This document shows, in pieces, positions 44,480 through 52,983 of a DNA stretch of 64,000 nucleotides (positions within the stretch are counted from its first letter, which is position 1; each line of letters starts with the position of its first letter). Source of the stretch: Lacisediminihabitans changchengi (lineage in GTDB: Bacteria; Actinomycetota; Actinomycetes; Actinomycetales; Microbacteriaceae); assembly GCF_016634425.1 (NCBI RefSeq), contig NZ_JAEPES010000001.1:434001-498000 (forward strand). The letters are read 5' to 3'. The position numbers and the translations under genes are program-made. The notes beneath the pieces are model-generated. The model ran no database searches, was not told the origin of the DNA, and saw nothing but the letters and a program-made list of their open reading frames with translations.

Positions 44480-46321
44480 CTACTTCGTCGAGGGCTGGCA
44501 ACCCGGCGAGGATAGCGTCACAGCCGTCGGATTGACCATCGGTGTCACGCGCGCGGATAGCGGACCGTAGTCGCCTTTTGTTCCAGCGAATGTCACAGTG
44601 AACGTCGCTGTCTGGCTGGCGAGCAGATCGACCTGAATATGAGCAACGGGTCGTCCGAGGTCGCGGGTTGAGCCGACAAGGTTCATGGCGAGCGCGCCAC
44701 CGCCATCAGAAAAACTGGCATTGGTCGCCCCGGGCGGCCCATAAACATAAACCTGGGTCCGCGTCTTGACGGGCTTGAGGTAGACCTGCGAGCGCACGTA
44801 GGACGGAAGAGCCTTCTGCGCCGCTTCAGTAATGTTGGAATTGAGAACCACAACAGCGGTGAAAGTCGGATTGCCAGGGCTCTGGCACGCTGTGGACGTG
44901 AGCGCGGCCGAGGTGTTGAGGTAGTAGGACATCTTGGATGCCGAGTTGTCGTTGAAAAAGACGCCGATTTGCGTATTCACTTTGTTGGTAGTGTCCATGA
45001 TCCCACCGAGCTGGATCGACGACAGGACTTTCTGTTCCTTCAGGTGATCGCTCCAGACCATCAATCGGTTTTCGGAAACCGAGCGTGTGAGCGCCGCTAT
45101 GAGCTTGTTGGTATCAGGGGCAGAGGATGTGAGCGCCCCGAACACCGAAGCCGCAGCGCTAGCGAAGAAGGCGTTCTGCACCTTCACTCCCGAGTATTTG
45201 GCGTAAACCTCGGAGAGCAGGATCGGAACCGCCGTAGTGGAGGTCAAGCTCTCCCCCGATGGCAGCTTCAGAGGCCCGGTCGCAGTGAGCAGGTAGCTGA
45301 GTGCGACGGGGTCGAAAGACAGCACACCGTCGACCTTCTGGCCCGACTCGCGCAGCCAGAACGCTTGAGCGAGTTTCGCCGCGGTCGGGAAGTTCGGACG
45401 AAGCGTGACGTTGTTCGAGAACTGCAGTCCGTTTTGGCTGAACAGGTCGACCACCGTCGGGTCGAGCGGAATGGGAATCGGCAGATTCCTGGGAAAACTC
45501 TCGGTCGCCGGCTGAGCTCCTAGTGTGATCGAGCCATTGTCGACGTTCAAGATCGTCCAGGCGCTCGCTGCCCCGCCGAGGCTCGCTGCCTCAGCATTGT
45601 TCTGGAACAGCATGATGTAAGTGCGGGGTCCGCCGGCTCCCATCATCCGCGGAAGCAACTCGAGAGCGTTCCGCGCTGGACCAGTGATGCCTTTGGCCTT
45701 GACCAAGAGCCGATCGAGCTTGACTACAGCGTTCTTGACAACCGAGATAGACGTGCTGTCGTTGATCGAATCAACCGTTGAGGAGGCTGCGCCGACCACT
45801 TTATCGGCGGAGGTGATGATCGTTCCCGCTTTTGCCAAAGGCTCAAGGTTGATATGCCCGTCAACCGGTTTCAACGCATCGAGATTGAACGTCGACGCGA
45901 AGTCCACGGCAGGGTCAATCGCACCGACGGCGACGTCGTTGACCGCACCGGCGAGTTGTCGAACCACTGTGAGATTCTGTCCAAGCACCGGGACCAACTC
46001 GACCACTCGCCATATCGGGTCGCTCGTCATGGATACCGCGTTGGCGGTGTCCTTCTTGATCTTGCCTGCGTCGTCTTTTGCCCCAGCGAAGTCTCGTGCG
46101 GTCACCTTGGTCTGCAGATCCGCGATCAGGCTCTGCGCCGATTCGAGAGATTTCTTGGCCGAGAGCGCCCGAACCCCGACCCATGCGCCGACTCCGACTC
46201 CGACGATCAGAACGGCCGCCACGACGATAAGAGTCGTCCGACCCCGAGTGTTTTGCCGCCACAGTCCATGACGCCCAACGATATGGGAATGCTTGATCGG
46301 TACTCGTTTGTCATCTGCCAC
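44480..46321 (-). CDS. DUF4012 domain-containing protein
   Basis: This 613-residue protein has a short basic N-terminus, one transmembrane helix (about 30-50), then a predicted helical region (SLESAQSLIADLQTKV) and the DUF4012 domain (AEASLGGAASAWTILNVDNG, LRPNFPTAAKLAQAFWLRESG, DGVLSFDPVALSYLL). The domain is extracytoplasmic. The RPNFPTAA..DGV pattern recalls LytR-CpsA-Psr-associated proteins that sit in actinobacterial polysaccharide loci. The function is unproven; attachment or processing of the polymer is a guess. The start is GTG 46321. Confidence 0.8.
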   Translation of the reverse strand: MADDKRVPIKHSHIVGRHGLWRQNTRGRTTLIVVAAVLIVGVGVGAWVGVRALSAKKSLESAQSLIADLQTKVTARDFAGAKDDAGKIKKDTANAVSMTSDPIWRVVELVPVLGQNLTVVRQLAGAVNDVAVGAIDPAVDFASTFNLDALKPVDGHINLEPLAKAGTIITSADKVVGAASSTVDSINDSTSISVVKNAVVKLDRLLVKAKGITGPARNALELLPRMMGAGGPRTYIMLFQNNAEAASLGGAASAWTILNVDNGSITLGAQPATESFPRNLPIPIPLDPTVVDLFSQNGLQFSNNVTLRPNFPTAAKLAQAFWLRESGQKVDGVLSFDPVALSYLLTATGPLKLPSGESLTSTTAVPILLSEVYAKYSGVKVQNAFFASAAASVFGALTSSAPDTNKLIAALTRSVSENRLMVWSDHLKEQKVLSSIQLGGIMDTTNKVNTQIGVFFNDNSASKMSYYLNTSAALTSTACQSPGNPTFTAVVVLNSNITEAAQKALPSYVRSQVYLKPVKTRTQVYVYGPPGATNASFSDGGGALAMNLVGSTRDLGRPVAHIQVDLLASQTATFTVTFAGTKGDYGPLSARVTPMVNPTAVTLSSPGCQPSTK

Positions 46322-46458
46322 CGCACAAATGTACCGGAGGGCATCCTGAGAAAGCCCGTCCCGAGCACTGAGCGGACAATCGTGTTCAGGCAGCGGGCAG
46401 AATATAAGGGCTGCTGCGCGCCGCGCGCACCGTTTTCACTCGCACTGGGGGTCGGATC

Positions 46459-47448
46459 ATGACCGAACGGATCTCCGTTGCGCTGTGCACGCACAACGGC
46501 GCCCGCTTCATCGAGGCCCAGCTGCGCAGCATCCTCGCCCAGTCGACCCCTCCCGATGAGATTGTGCTCTCCGACGATGCGTCGACGGATGACACGGTGG
46601 ATGTCGCCATCGCGCTCGTGGGGTCAATCGCCCTCCCCCAGCTCGATTTCGTCGTGCTTCGCAACCCGAAGGCGCTCGGCGTCACCGCGAACTTCGAGAG
46701 CGCGATTCGGGCAACGACGGGGGAGCTCATCGTTCTGAGCGACCAGGACGACCTCTGGTATCCGGACCGCCTCTCCCGCGCCATCAAGGAGTTCGACGCA
46801 CGCCCCGGTCTCGACTTCCTGTTCGCCGACGCCCGCCTCGTCGACGCCGAGGGTGTGGACCAGGGCCGCAACCTCTTCTCCGTACTCGAGGTGAGCGAGC
46901 AGGATCTCACCGCGCTGCATCGCGGCGACGGGTTCTCGGTGTTCATCAGGCGCAACATCGCGACGGGAGCAACCTCGATGTTCCGTCGCCGGCTGCTCGA
47001 GGTGGCCCTGCCGTTCCCCACCGGATGGGTGCACGACGAATGGCTTGCCGTCGTCGCCGCCACCGTCGGACAACTCGACTCGCTGAATGCCGCACTCATC
47101 GACTACCGGCAACACGCGTCGAATCAGATCGGCGTCGACTATCCGACCTTCCGGCGTAAGGTGCGGCGAGCGCTCGAGCCGCGCGGCGGACGGAACGACC
47201 GGCTCGCCACACAGTTCGCGCAGCTCGCGGAGCGGCTGGACAGCGTTCAGGACCGAGTGCTCCCGGAACGGCTGGCCCACGCGCGCACCAAGGCGGCGTT
47301 CGAAGCAATCCGTCAGGCACTGCCCGCGCAACGACGGCGCCGACTCTGGCGCGTGCTCGCGGCGGACCGGCGCGGCTGGTACTCCGAATACGCGAGCCAG
47401 GGTCGACTGGATATGGTGCGCGACCTGCTGCAGCCTCACGGAGAGTGA
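46459..47448 (+). CDS. Family 2 glycosyltransferase (rhamnosyltransferase/alpha-1,3-type)
   Basis: This 329-residue GT2 has SVALCTHNGARFIEAQL, VLSDDASTDDT, LSDQDDLW (93-100) as the DXD site, NIATGATSMFRR and HDEWLAVVAA. The CTHNGARFI..Q and SDQDD-W blocks are typical of RfbF/WbbL-like and CpsJ-like rhamnosyltransferases. The ATG lies near a purine-rich GGGGGTCGG. It is followed 27 nt later by a flippase gene with its own leaderless promoter. Confidence 0.85.
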   Translation: MTERISVALCTHNGARFIEAQLRSILAQSTPPDEIVLSDDASTDDTVDVAIALVGSIALPQLDFVVLRNPKALGVTANFESAIRATTGELIVLSDQDDLWYPDRLSRAIKEFDARPGLDFLFADARLVDAEGVDQGRNLFSVLEVSEQDLTALHRGDGFSVFIRRNIATGATSMFRRRLLEVALPFPTGWVHDEWLAVVAATVGQLDSLNAALIDYRQHASNQIGVDYPTFRRKVRRALEPRGGRNDRLATQFAQLAERLDSVQDRVLPERLAHARTKAAFEAIRQALPAQRRRRLWRVLAADRRGWYSEYASQGRLDMVRDLLQPHGE

Positions 47449-47463
47449 CGGCATCCCTCTCGA

Positions 47464-47469
47464 TAAGAT
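47464..47469 (+). promoter_or_regulatory. -10 box of a leaderless promoter
   Basis: TAAGAT ends 6 nt before ATG 47476 with no Shine-Dalgarno sequence between them, so the flippase can be transcribed separately from the upstream GT2 gene. Confidence 0.45.
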
Positions 47470-47475
47470 GAACGG

Positions 47476-48735
47476 ATGACTGACGCGAGGCCCGTGGGTC
47501 GACCACCGGCACGCCTCTCCGGCTTCGTCATCATCCTGGTCGCCACCGGGATTGCCGGCGTGATCTCGTACGTGGTGACGATTCTCGTGCCGAACCGCGT
47601 GGGCCCGGCGCTCTACGTGCCGTTCGCGGTCTTCTGGTCGTCGATCTATCTCGTCGTCGGGGCGCTCGGGGGCATCCAGCAGGAAGTGACCCGCGGAACG
47701 CATCCGGTCAGCGGCGACGGTCCATACCGGGTCAGTCGGGCGCGCAACTTCGGTCTCGTCGCCGGGCTTACGGTCTTAGCCCTCGTGCTTGCGACGGCGC
47801 CACTGTGGGTGCGAGCCGCGTTCCCCACCGAGGGCTGGGCTCTCGTGCCGCCGCTCGCGATCGGCACCTCATCCTTCGTCATGGTCGCCGTGCTCGCCGG
47901 CTCACTCTACGGAGTGTCGGCCTGGACGCCGATCGCGCTGATGATCACCGTTGACGCCCTGCTACGCCTCATCGGGTTGGCGATCGCCCTGGCGTTCACC
48001 ACCGATGTCGTCGTGCTCGCGTGGGCGGTCGCGTTGCCGTTCCCCGTCACGCTCATCGTGCTCTGGCCGTTCATCCGCCCCTCGATAGTCGGACGCTCGC
48101 AATTGGATGTCGGCTATCGCGCCCTCACCTGGAACGTCGCACGAACCGTGGTGGCGGCTACGGCGACCGGCATCATGGTCAGCGGATTTCCCCTGATGCT
48201 CGGGCTCACCTCGCACTCGGTTCCGCGGGCGCTCCAGGGCATGTTCGTGCTCGCCATCACGCTCACCCGGGCCCCGCTGATCGTTGTCGCGATGTCGCTG
48301 CAGAGCTACCTGGTGGTGCAGTTCCGCAATCACTCCGAGCGCTTCTGGCGCCAGTTCCTACGTCTCCTCGGCATCGTCGCTGCGGGCGGAGCGGTGCTGG
48401 CCTTTGGCGGGTGGCTGCTCGGTCCGGCGATCTATGGGCTGATCTCACCGACTGGGCCACAGCCCGACGGCCCCTTCTTTGCGATCCTGGTGGCGTCATC
48501 CGCCCTCGTTGCGGCGCTCTGCATCACCGCCCCCGCGGTTCTCGCGAGGTCGCAGCATCTCGTCTACACGGCGGGATGGGTTGCCGGGGCGGTCGTCACC
48601 GTCGCCGCGCTTCTTCTTCCGCTGGATTTCGCCACGCGAACGATCTGTGCGCTCGTCGCCGGTCCGATCGTCGGGCTGCTCGTGCACGGCACATATCTCG
48701 TGTCGGCGGGATTGCGGGAGCGGCGCGCGCGCTGA
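47476..48735 (+). CDS. Flippase-like polytopic membrane protein
   Basis: This 419-residue protein has about twelve helices. It has the GVISYVVTILVPNRVGPALYVPFAVFWS start (one-residue Wzx-like pattern with NRVG), a charged loop near 78-92 (THPVSGDGPYRVSRAR), and no N-glycosyltransferase motifs. It belongs to the MOP/Wzx-like group by layout, though weakly by motif. Paired with a GT2, it would export a second glycan. It is the third flippase-like gene in the window. Confidence 0.7.
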   Translation: MTDARPVGRPPARLSGFVIILVATGIAGVISYVVTILVPNRVGPALYVPFAVFWSSIYLVVGALGGIQQEVTRGTHPVSGDGPYRVSRARNFGLVAGLTVLALVLATAPLWVRAAFPTEGWALVPPLAIGTSSFVMVAVLAGSLYGVSAWTPIALMITVDALLRLIGLAIALAFTTDVVVLAWAVALPFPVTLIVLWPFIRPSIVGRSQLDVGYRALTWNVARTVVAATATGIMVSGFPLMLGLTSHSVPRALQGMFVLAITLTRAPLIVVAMSLQSYLVVQFRNHSERFWRQFLRLLGIVAAGGAVLAFGGWLLGPAIYGLISPTGPQPDGPFFAILVASSALVAALCITAPAVLARSQHLVYTAGWVAGAVVTVAALLLPLDFATRTICALVAGPIVGLLVHGTYLVSAGLRERRAR

Positions 48736-48807
48736 GCTGCATCCGTCTGCATCCCCCAGCGGCACTTCGGCAGCTCGCCCGCTGCGCGAGGTGAGGACGA
48801 CGGGCAG

Positions 48808-49224
48808 CTAGGAGTTCTTCGGGGCTTTCTCGTCCACCTGGACGACTTCGAGCACCGGAGCGGCGTGGCCGGTGAGGTGTTTCTCCAGCTCACCGATGCG
48901 GATCTCCTGCAGCGCTGAGGTCTCCGCCAGGGAACGAGTTTTCGCCTCGAGCTCGGTCAATTCCGCACTGTGTTGGATGCAGACCAGGAACAGGACGGCG
49001 ACGCTGACGAAAAAAACCAGATTGATCGGCACGGCAACCCCGACGAGGCCGGCAGCCCAAATGAGGGTGGAGGGAAACACGCCTGCGATGAGGGCGAGCA
49101 CACCCGCGACGAGCCACCAGACCGCGTGGCGTTCCCGAAGGCGCCGCCTCCGCAGCATCTCGATGACGACCCCGAGGGTGATGAGCGCGGACACGACACC
49201 CAGGATGTAGCTTGCGACGGTCAT
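48808..49224 (-). CDS. DUF2304 domain-containing membrane protein
   Basis: This 138-residue protein has three helices (about 3-22, 35-54, 62-85) and a cytoplasmic coiled coil (SAELTELEAKTRSLAETS). DUF2304 proteins form conserved pairs with dolichol-phosphate-mannose-like GT2 enzymes. Here the ATG overlaps the TGA of exactly such a gene (ATGA, 49221-49224). It may hold the GT2 at the membrane or flip its lipid product; both are inferences. Confidence 0.85.
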   Translation of the reverse strand: MTVASYILGVVSALITLGVVIEMLRRRRLRERHAVWWLVAGVLALIAGVFPSTLIWAAGLVGVAVPINLVFFVSVAVLFLVCIQHSAELTELEAKTRSLAETSALQEIRIGELEKHLTGHAAPVLEVVQVDEKAPKNS

Positions 49225-49955
49225 GAGACAGCCACCTCCTGGAGCTTCACTGGAGGGCGGATGATGGCAAACATCAGCGCAAGCACCGCACGCGCCAGAT
49301 ACGCGGCGGCCTTCACCGGATTGTGAGACGGACGACCGCCGGCCCGCTCGCGCATAGCCACGGGCACCTGAACGATGACGATCTTCGCTCGGGCCGCAAT
49401 CACCAGGGACTCGATCGTGTCGCCGAGGTACTCGGCCGGATAGTGCTCAGCGAAGAGTCGGACGGCCCGCGGGCCGCTCATCTTGAAACCAGATGTCGTG
49501 TCGGTGAGCGTGGTCCGAGCTGTGCGGCTGAGGAACTTGGAGAGCAACACCATCGCCCAGCGACGCGGACCCTTCACCGTGTACTCACCCTCGCCGGCGA
49601 ATCGAGCGCCGATGACGAGGTCGGCAGTGTCGAGCTGGGCGAGGAGGGCAATCACTCCGGCCGGATCGTGCTGGCCGTCGGCATCCACCTGCACCACATT
49701 GTCGAACCCATTCTCGAGGGCATAGCGGAACCCCACACGCATGGCTCCGCCTACTCCGAGGTTGAACGGCAGGCGCGCGACTATGGCACCGGCGGCGAGA
49801 GCCTCGCTCGTCGTGCCGTCGCTCGATCCGTCATTCACGACGAGACACGTGATGCCGGGCAGCTTCTCGAACACCTCGAGAACGACGTTTCTGACCGACT
49901 CTTCTTCGTTGAACGCCGGCATGACCACAAGCGTTTTTTCGAGGGAGTTGACCAT
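49221..49955 (-). CDS. Family 2 glycosyltransferase, polyprenyl-phosphate glycosyl type
   Basis: This 244-residue GT2 has VVMPAFNEEESV, VVNDGSSDGT, VQVDADGQHDP (DXD) and DTTSGFKMSG. The layout matches DPM-like enzymes that make polyprenyl-phosphate sugars. Its partner DUF2304 gene follows with a 4-nt overlap. TACTAT (49967-49962) ends 6 nt before the ATG, giving a leaderless promoter for the pair. Confidence 0.85.
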   Translation of the reverse strand: MVNSLEKTLVVMPAFNEEESVRNVVLEVFEKLPGITCLVVNDGSSDGTTSEALAAGAIVARLPFNLGVGGAMRVGFRYALENGFDNVVQVDADGQHDPAGVIALLAQLDTADLVIGARFAGEGEYTVKGPRRWAMVLLSKFLSRTARTTLTDTTSGFKMSGPRAVRLFAEHYPAEYLGDTIESLVIAARAKIVIVQVPVAMRERAGGRPSHNPVKAAAYLARAVLALMFAIIRPPVKLQEVAVS

Positions 49956-49961
49956 AGAGAG

Positions 49962-49967
49962 ATAGTA
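49962..49967 (-). promoter_or_regulatory. -10 box of a leaderless promoter
   Basis: TACTAT on the minus strand ends 6 nt before ATG 49955, with CTCTCT between and no ribosome binding site. Confidence 0.5.
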
Positions 49968-49983
49968 CCAATCAGCCCGGGGG

Positions 49984-50928
49984 CTACTTCTTGCGCAACG
50001 CCTCGAGGTTCTCGAGGTACCAGTCGTAAGTGTTCGCTACACCGTCGCGGAGCCCGGTCGTCGCCGCCCACCCGAGTTCGCGAAGCCGGGTGACATCGAG
50101 GAGCTTCTGCGGTGTGCCGTCCGGCTTCGACGTGTCCTGTGTGAGCTCGCCCCGGTACCCGACCGTTTCCGCGACCATCGTGGCGAGTTCGCGGATCGAG
50201 AGATCCTCGCCAACGCCGACGTTGATGGTCTGCGGATCGTCGTAGTTCTCGAGGAGGAACAGGCTCGCCTTCGCGAGGTCATCCACATGGAGGAATTCAC
50301 GACGCGGAGTACCTGAGCCCCAGATCACGACCTCGGCGTCGTCATTGACCTTCGCCTCGTGGATGCGACGAAGGAGCGCCGGAAGCACGTGCGAGTGCTC
50401 GGGGTGGAAGTTGTCGCCCGGTCCGTAGAGGTTCGTCGGCATGGCCGAGATCCAGTGGCGGCCGTACTGCTTGCGAGAGGCCTGCACCTGCATGATGCCG
50501 GCGATCTTCGCGATGGCGTAGGCGTCGTTGGTGGGCTCGAGCACACCTGTCAGCAGGGACGACTCCTTGATCGGCTGCTCGGCGTACTTGGGGTAGATAC
50601 AGGACGAGCCGAGGAACAGCAGGCGGTCCACGTCGATGTCGTTGGCAGCATCCATCACGTTGACCTGGATCTGCAGGTTGTCGCTGAGGAAGTCGGCGCT
50701 GAAGGTGTCGTTGGCCTGGATACCGCCCACCCGTGCAGCGGCGTCGATGACGACATCCGGCTGGTTCTCGCGCATGAAGTCGAAGACACCGGCGCGGTCG
50801 CGCAGGTCGAGCTCGGCGGATGTCGCGCCGATGATGTCGGTGAAGCCTTCAGCTTTGAGATGGCGCCAGATCGCGGACCCGACGAGGCCGCGATGACCGG
50901 CGATGTAAATGCGGGACGATCTGTCCAC
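49984..50928 (-). CDS. fcl: GDP-L-fucose synthase
   Basis: This 314-residue epimerase/reductase turns GDP-4-keto-6-deoxymannose into GDP-L-fucose. It has the Rossmann GHRGLVGSA (11-19), FLGSSCIYPK (catalytic Ser and Cys), Tyr137-x3-Lys141 in NDAYAIAK, and the MPTNLYGPGDNFHPEHSHVLPALL block that defines Fcl/WcaG. The GTG at 50928 is chosen from the motif distance, with GGAGG just upstream at short spacing. The gmd gene for its substrate is at 51951 on the other strand. Confidence 0.9.
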   Translation of the reverse strand: MDRSSRIYIAGHRGLVGSAIWRHLKAEGFTDIIGATSAELDLRDRAGVFDFMRENQPDVVIDAAARVGGIQANDTFSADFLSDNLQIQVNVMDAANDIDVDRLLFLGSSCIYPKYAEQPIKESSLLTGVLEPTNDAYAIAKIAGIMQVQASRKQYGRHWISAMPTNLYGPGDNFHPEHSHVLPALLRRIHEAKVNDDAEVVIWGSGTPRREFLHVDDLAKASLFLLENYDDPQTINVGVGEDLSIRELATMVAETVGYRGELTQDTSKPDGTPQKLLDVTRLRELGWAATTGLRDGVANTYDWYLENLEALRKK

Positions 50929-51065
50929 GGTCCTCCGATAGTGCAATCTCGTTATACTCACCTTGCGCATCGCGCCTGTGGGAAAAACGTTCCTTCGCCG
51001 CCCGAACACTCAGGGTGCAGCGCTTTTTCGTCTCACCGATCTTAGCAATCCTGAAAGTGAGAGAC

Positions 51066-51848
51066 ATGTCCGACCCTGAGGTCCTCGTTGTGCTGCCGAC
51101 TCTCGGCGATCGACTGGACACACTCAAGATTACTCTCGACTCGGTAAACGAGCAGCGCAAAGACCTCGGGGTTACCCTTGTCGTCGTGGCGCCTCCCGGA
51201 GCCACCGCCGCCCGCGAACTGGCCGCGTCTATGGGCGCCGTCATTGTCGACGATCCCAAGGAAGGCATCTCGGCGGCCATCAACTACGGACTCGCTGCCC
51301 GCACAACGGAGAAGTACTACGCGTGGGTCGGCGACGATGACCTGTTCCGTCCGGAGGGACTCGTTACACTCCGTACCGTTCTCGAGGCGACGCCCGGCGC
51401 TGTCCTGGCTTTCGGCGGATGCGACTACATCGACCCCGAGGGACGCACCATCACGGTGAGCAACGCCGGCCGCCTCGCCACCTTCCTTCTCCCGTGGGGG
51501 CCGGACCTTATCCCGCACCCCGGCACGATGATCACACTCGATGCTCTCGAGGAGATCGGCGGATTCGACCGCGAGCTCAGATTCGCCATGGACCTGGATG
51601 CGTTCCTCAAGCTCCGCAAGCACGGGTCGTTCGTCTGGACTCGCCGTTCGGTCTCGGCGTTCCGCTGGCACGCGGAATCTCTCACGGTCGCGAATCGCCT
51701 GAGTTCCAGCCGCGAAGCCGAGTCTGTGAAGCGCCGCCACCTCCCCGCGATCCTCCGCCCGGTGAGCGGCCTGTGGCATCGACCGATCCGCTGGGCGTCC
51801 GCCGTAGCGGCCGGCCGGGTCAACGCTCAGGCGCGCGCGCTGCGGTAG
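51066..51848 (+). CDS. Family 2 glycosyltransferase
   Basis: This 260-residue GT2 has VLVVLPTLGDRLDTLKITL, GISAAINYGL, WVGDDDLFRPEGL (DXD) and FDRELRFAMDLDAFLKL. The FAMDLDAFL acceptor block and WVGDDD place it in the WcaE/colanic GT2-like group. The ATG at 51066 is chosen because AAAGTGAGAG lies before it; the seventeen upstream residues are non-native. It diverges from fcl and precedes gmd. Confidence 0.8.
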   Translation: MSDPEVLVVLPTLGDRLDTLKITLDSVNEQRKDLGVTLVVVAPPGATAARELAASMGAVIVDDPKEGISAAINYGLAARTTEKYYAWVGDDDLFRPEGLVTLRTVLEATPGAVLAFGGCDYIDPEGRTITVSNAGRLATFLLPWGPDLIPHPGTMITLDALEEIGGFDRELRFAMDLDAFLKLRKHGSFVWTRRSVSAFRWHAESLTVANRLSSSREAESVKRRHLPAILRPVSGLWHRPIRWASAVAAGRVNAQARALR

Positions 51849-51871
51849 CGGTCGACCCCGCGCCGCTGCGC

Positions 51872-51877
51872 TAGGCT
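51872..51877 (+). promoter_or_regulatory. -10 box TAGGCT upstream of gmd
   Basis: TAGGCT sits 73 nt before the gmd ATG, giving a leader of about 65 nt with GGAGTGAAG as ribosome binding site. Confidence 0.4.
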
Positions 51878-51950
51878 GTTGGAGTTTTGAAGCGACCCTG
51901 CCCTGGCCTCAGTGCCGTGCAGCCCACCGTTACCCATCGGAGTGAAGTGA

Positions 51951-52979
51951 ATGACTGAGACCACGGCGAAAAAAGCCATCATCACCGGAATCACCGGACA
52001 GGATGGCAGCTACCTCGCCGAACTCCTGCTCGGCAAGGGCTACGAAGTCCACGGTCTGATTCGTCGGTCCTCCACCTTCAATACCGACCGCATCGACCAC
52101 ATCTATCAGGACCCGCACACCCCGCATCCCAATCTCTTCCTTCACTACTCCGACCTGAGTGACGGATCGCGACTCGTCACCCTGCTCAACGAGATCCAGC
52201 CCGACGAGGTCTACAACCTCGCCGCGCAATCCCACGTGCGCGTGAGCTTCGACGAGCCCGAGTACACGGGAGACGTGACTGGCCTCGGCACTATTCGCCT
52301 CCTCGAAGCGATCCGGGCCATCGGGCTCCAGACCCGCTTCTACCAGGCGTCGAGCTCCGAGATGTTCGGCGCCACCCCGCCACCGCAGAACGAGGGCACC
52401 CCGTTCTACCCGCGCAGCCCCTACGGTGTCGCGAAGCTCTACTCCTACTGGATCACCCGAAACTACCGCGAGGCCTACGGTCTCTTCGCATCCAACGGCA
52501 TCCTCTTCAACCACGAGTCCCCTCGCCGTGGCGACACGTTCGTCACTCGCAAGATCACCCGCGCGGTGGCCCGGATCGCCGCCGGCGAGCAGACCGAGCT
52601 CTACATGGGAAACCTCGACTCCGTGCGCGACTGGGGCTATGCACCGGAATACGTCGAAGCCATGTGGCGGATGCTGCAGCACGACACACCCGGAGACTTC
52701 GTCGTGGCGACCAACACCGCATACACGGTCAAGGACTTTCTGCAGCTCTCGTTCGAGCACGTTGGGCTCGACTGGGAGAAGTACGTCAAGTTCGATGAGC
52801 GCTACCTGCGCCCGACCGAGGTCGACTCGCTGATCGGTGACTACTCGAAGGCTGAACGCGAGCTCGGCTGGACTCCCACCATCCTCACGCCCCGTCTCGC
52901 ACAGATCATGGTCGACTCCGACATCAAGGCACTCGAACTCGGTGGATCGCGTCACGTGGACGCTGTCCAGACCGTCTGA
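51951..52979 (+). CDS. gmd: GDP-mannose 4,6-dehydratase
   Basis: This 342-residue enzyme makes GDP-4-keto-6-deoxymannose. It has [14 protein letters not shown] (13-26), [22 protein letters not shown] (131-140), Tyr158-x3-Lys162 in [23 protein letters not shown], and [13 protein letters not shown]. All are diagnostic of Gmd rather than of other SDR enzymes. With fcl it gives GDP-fucose. The ATG is preceded by GGAGTGAAG. A second GMD-family gene lies at 54048. Confidence 0.95.
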   Translation: MTETTAKKAIITGITGQDGSYLAELLLGKGYEVHGLIRRSSTFNTDRIDHIYQDPHTPHPNLFLHYSDLSDGSRLVTLLNEIQPDEVYNLAAQSHVRVSFDEPEYTGDVTGLGTIRLLEAIRAIGLQTRFYQASSSEMFGATPPPQNEGTPFYPRSPYGVAKLYSYWITRNYREAYGLFASNGILFNHESPRRGDTFVTRKITRAVARIAAGEQTELYMGNLDSVRDWGYAPEYVEAMWRMLQHDTPGDFVVATNTAYTVKDFLQLSFEHVGLDWEKYVKFDERYLRPTEVDSLIGDYSKAERELGWTPTILTPRLAQIMVDSDIKALELGGSRHVDAVQTV

Positions 52980-52983
52980 TCCT

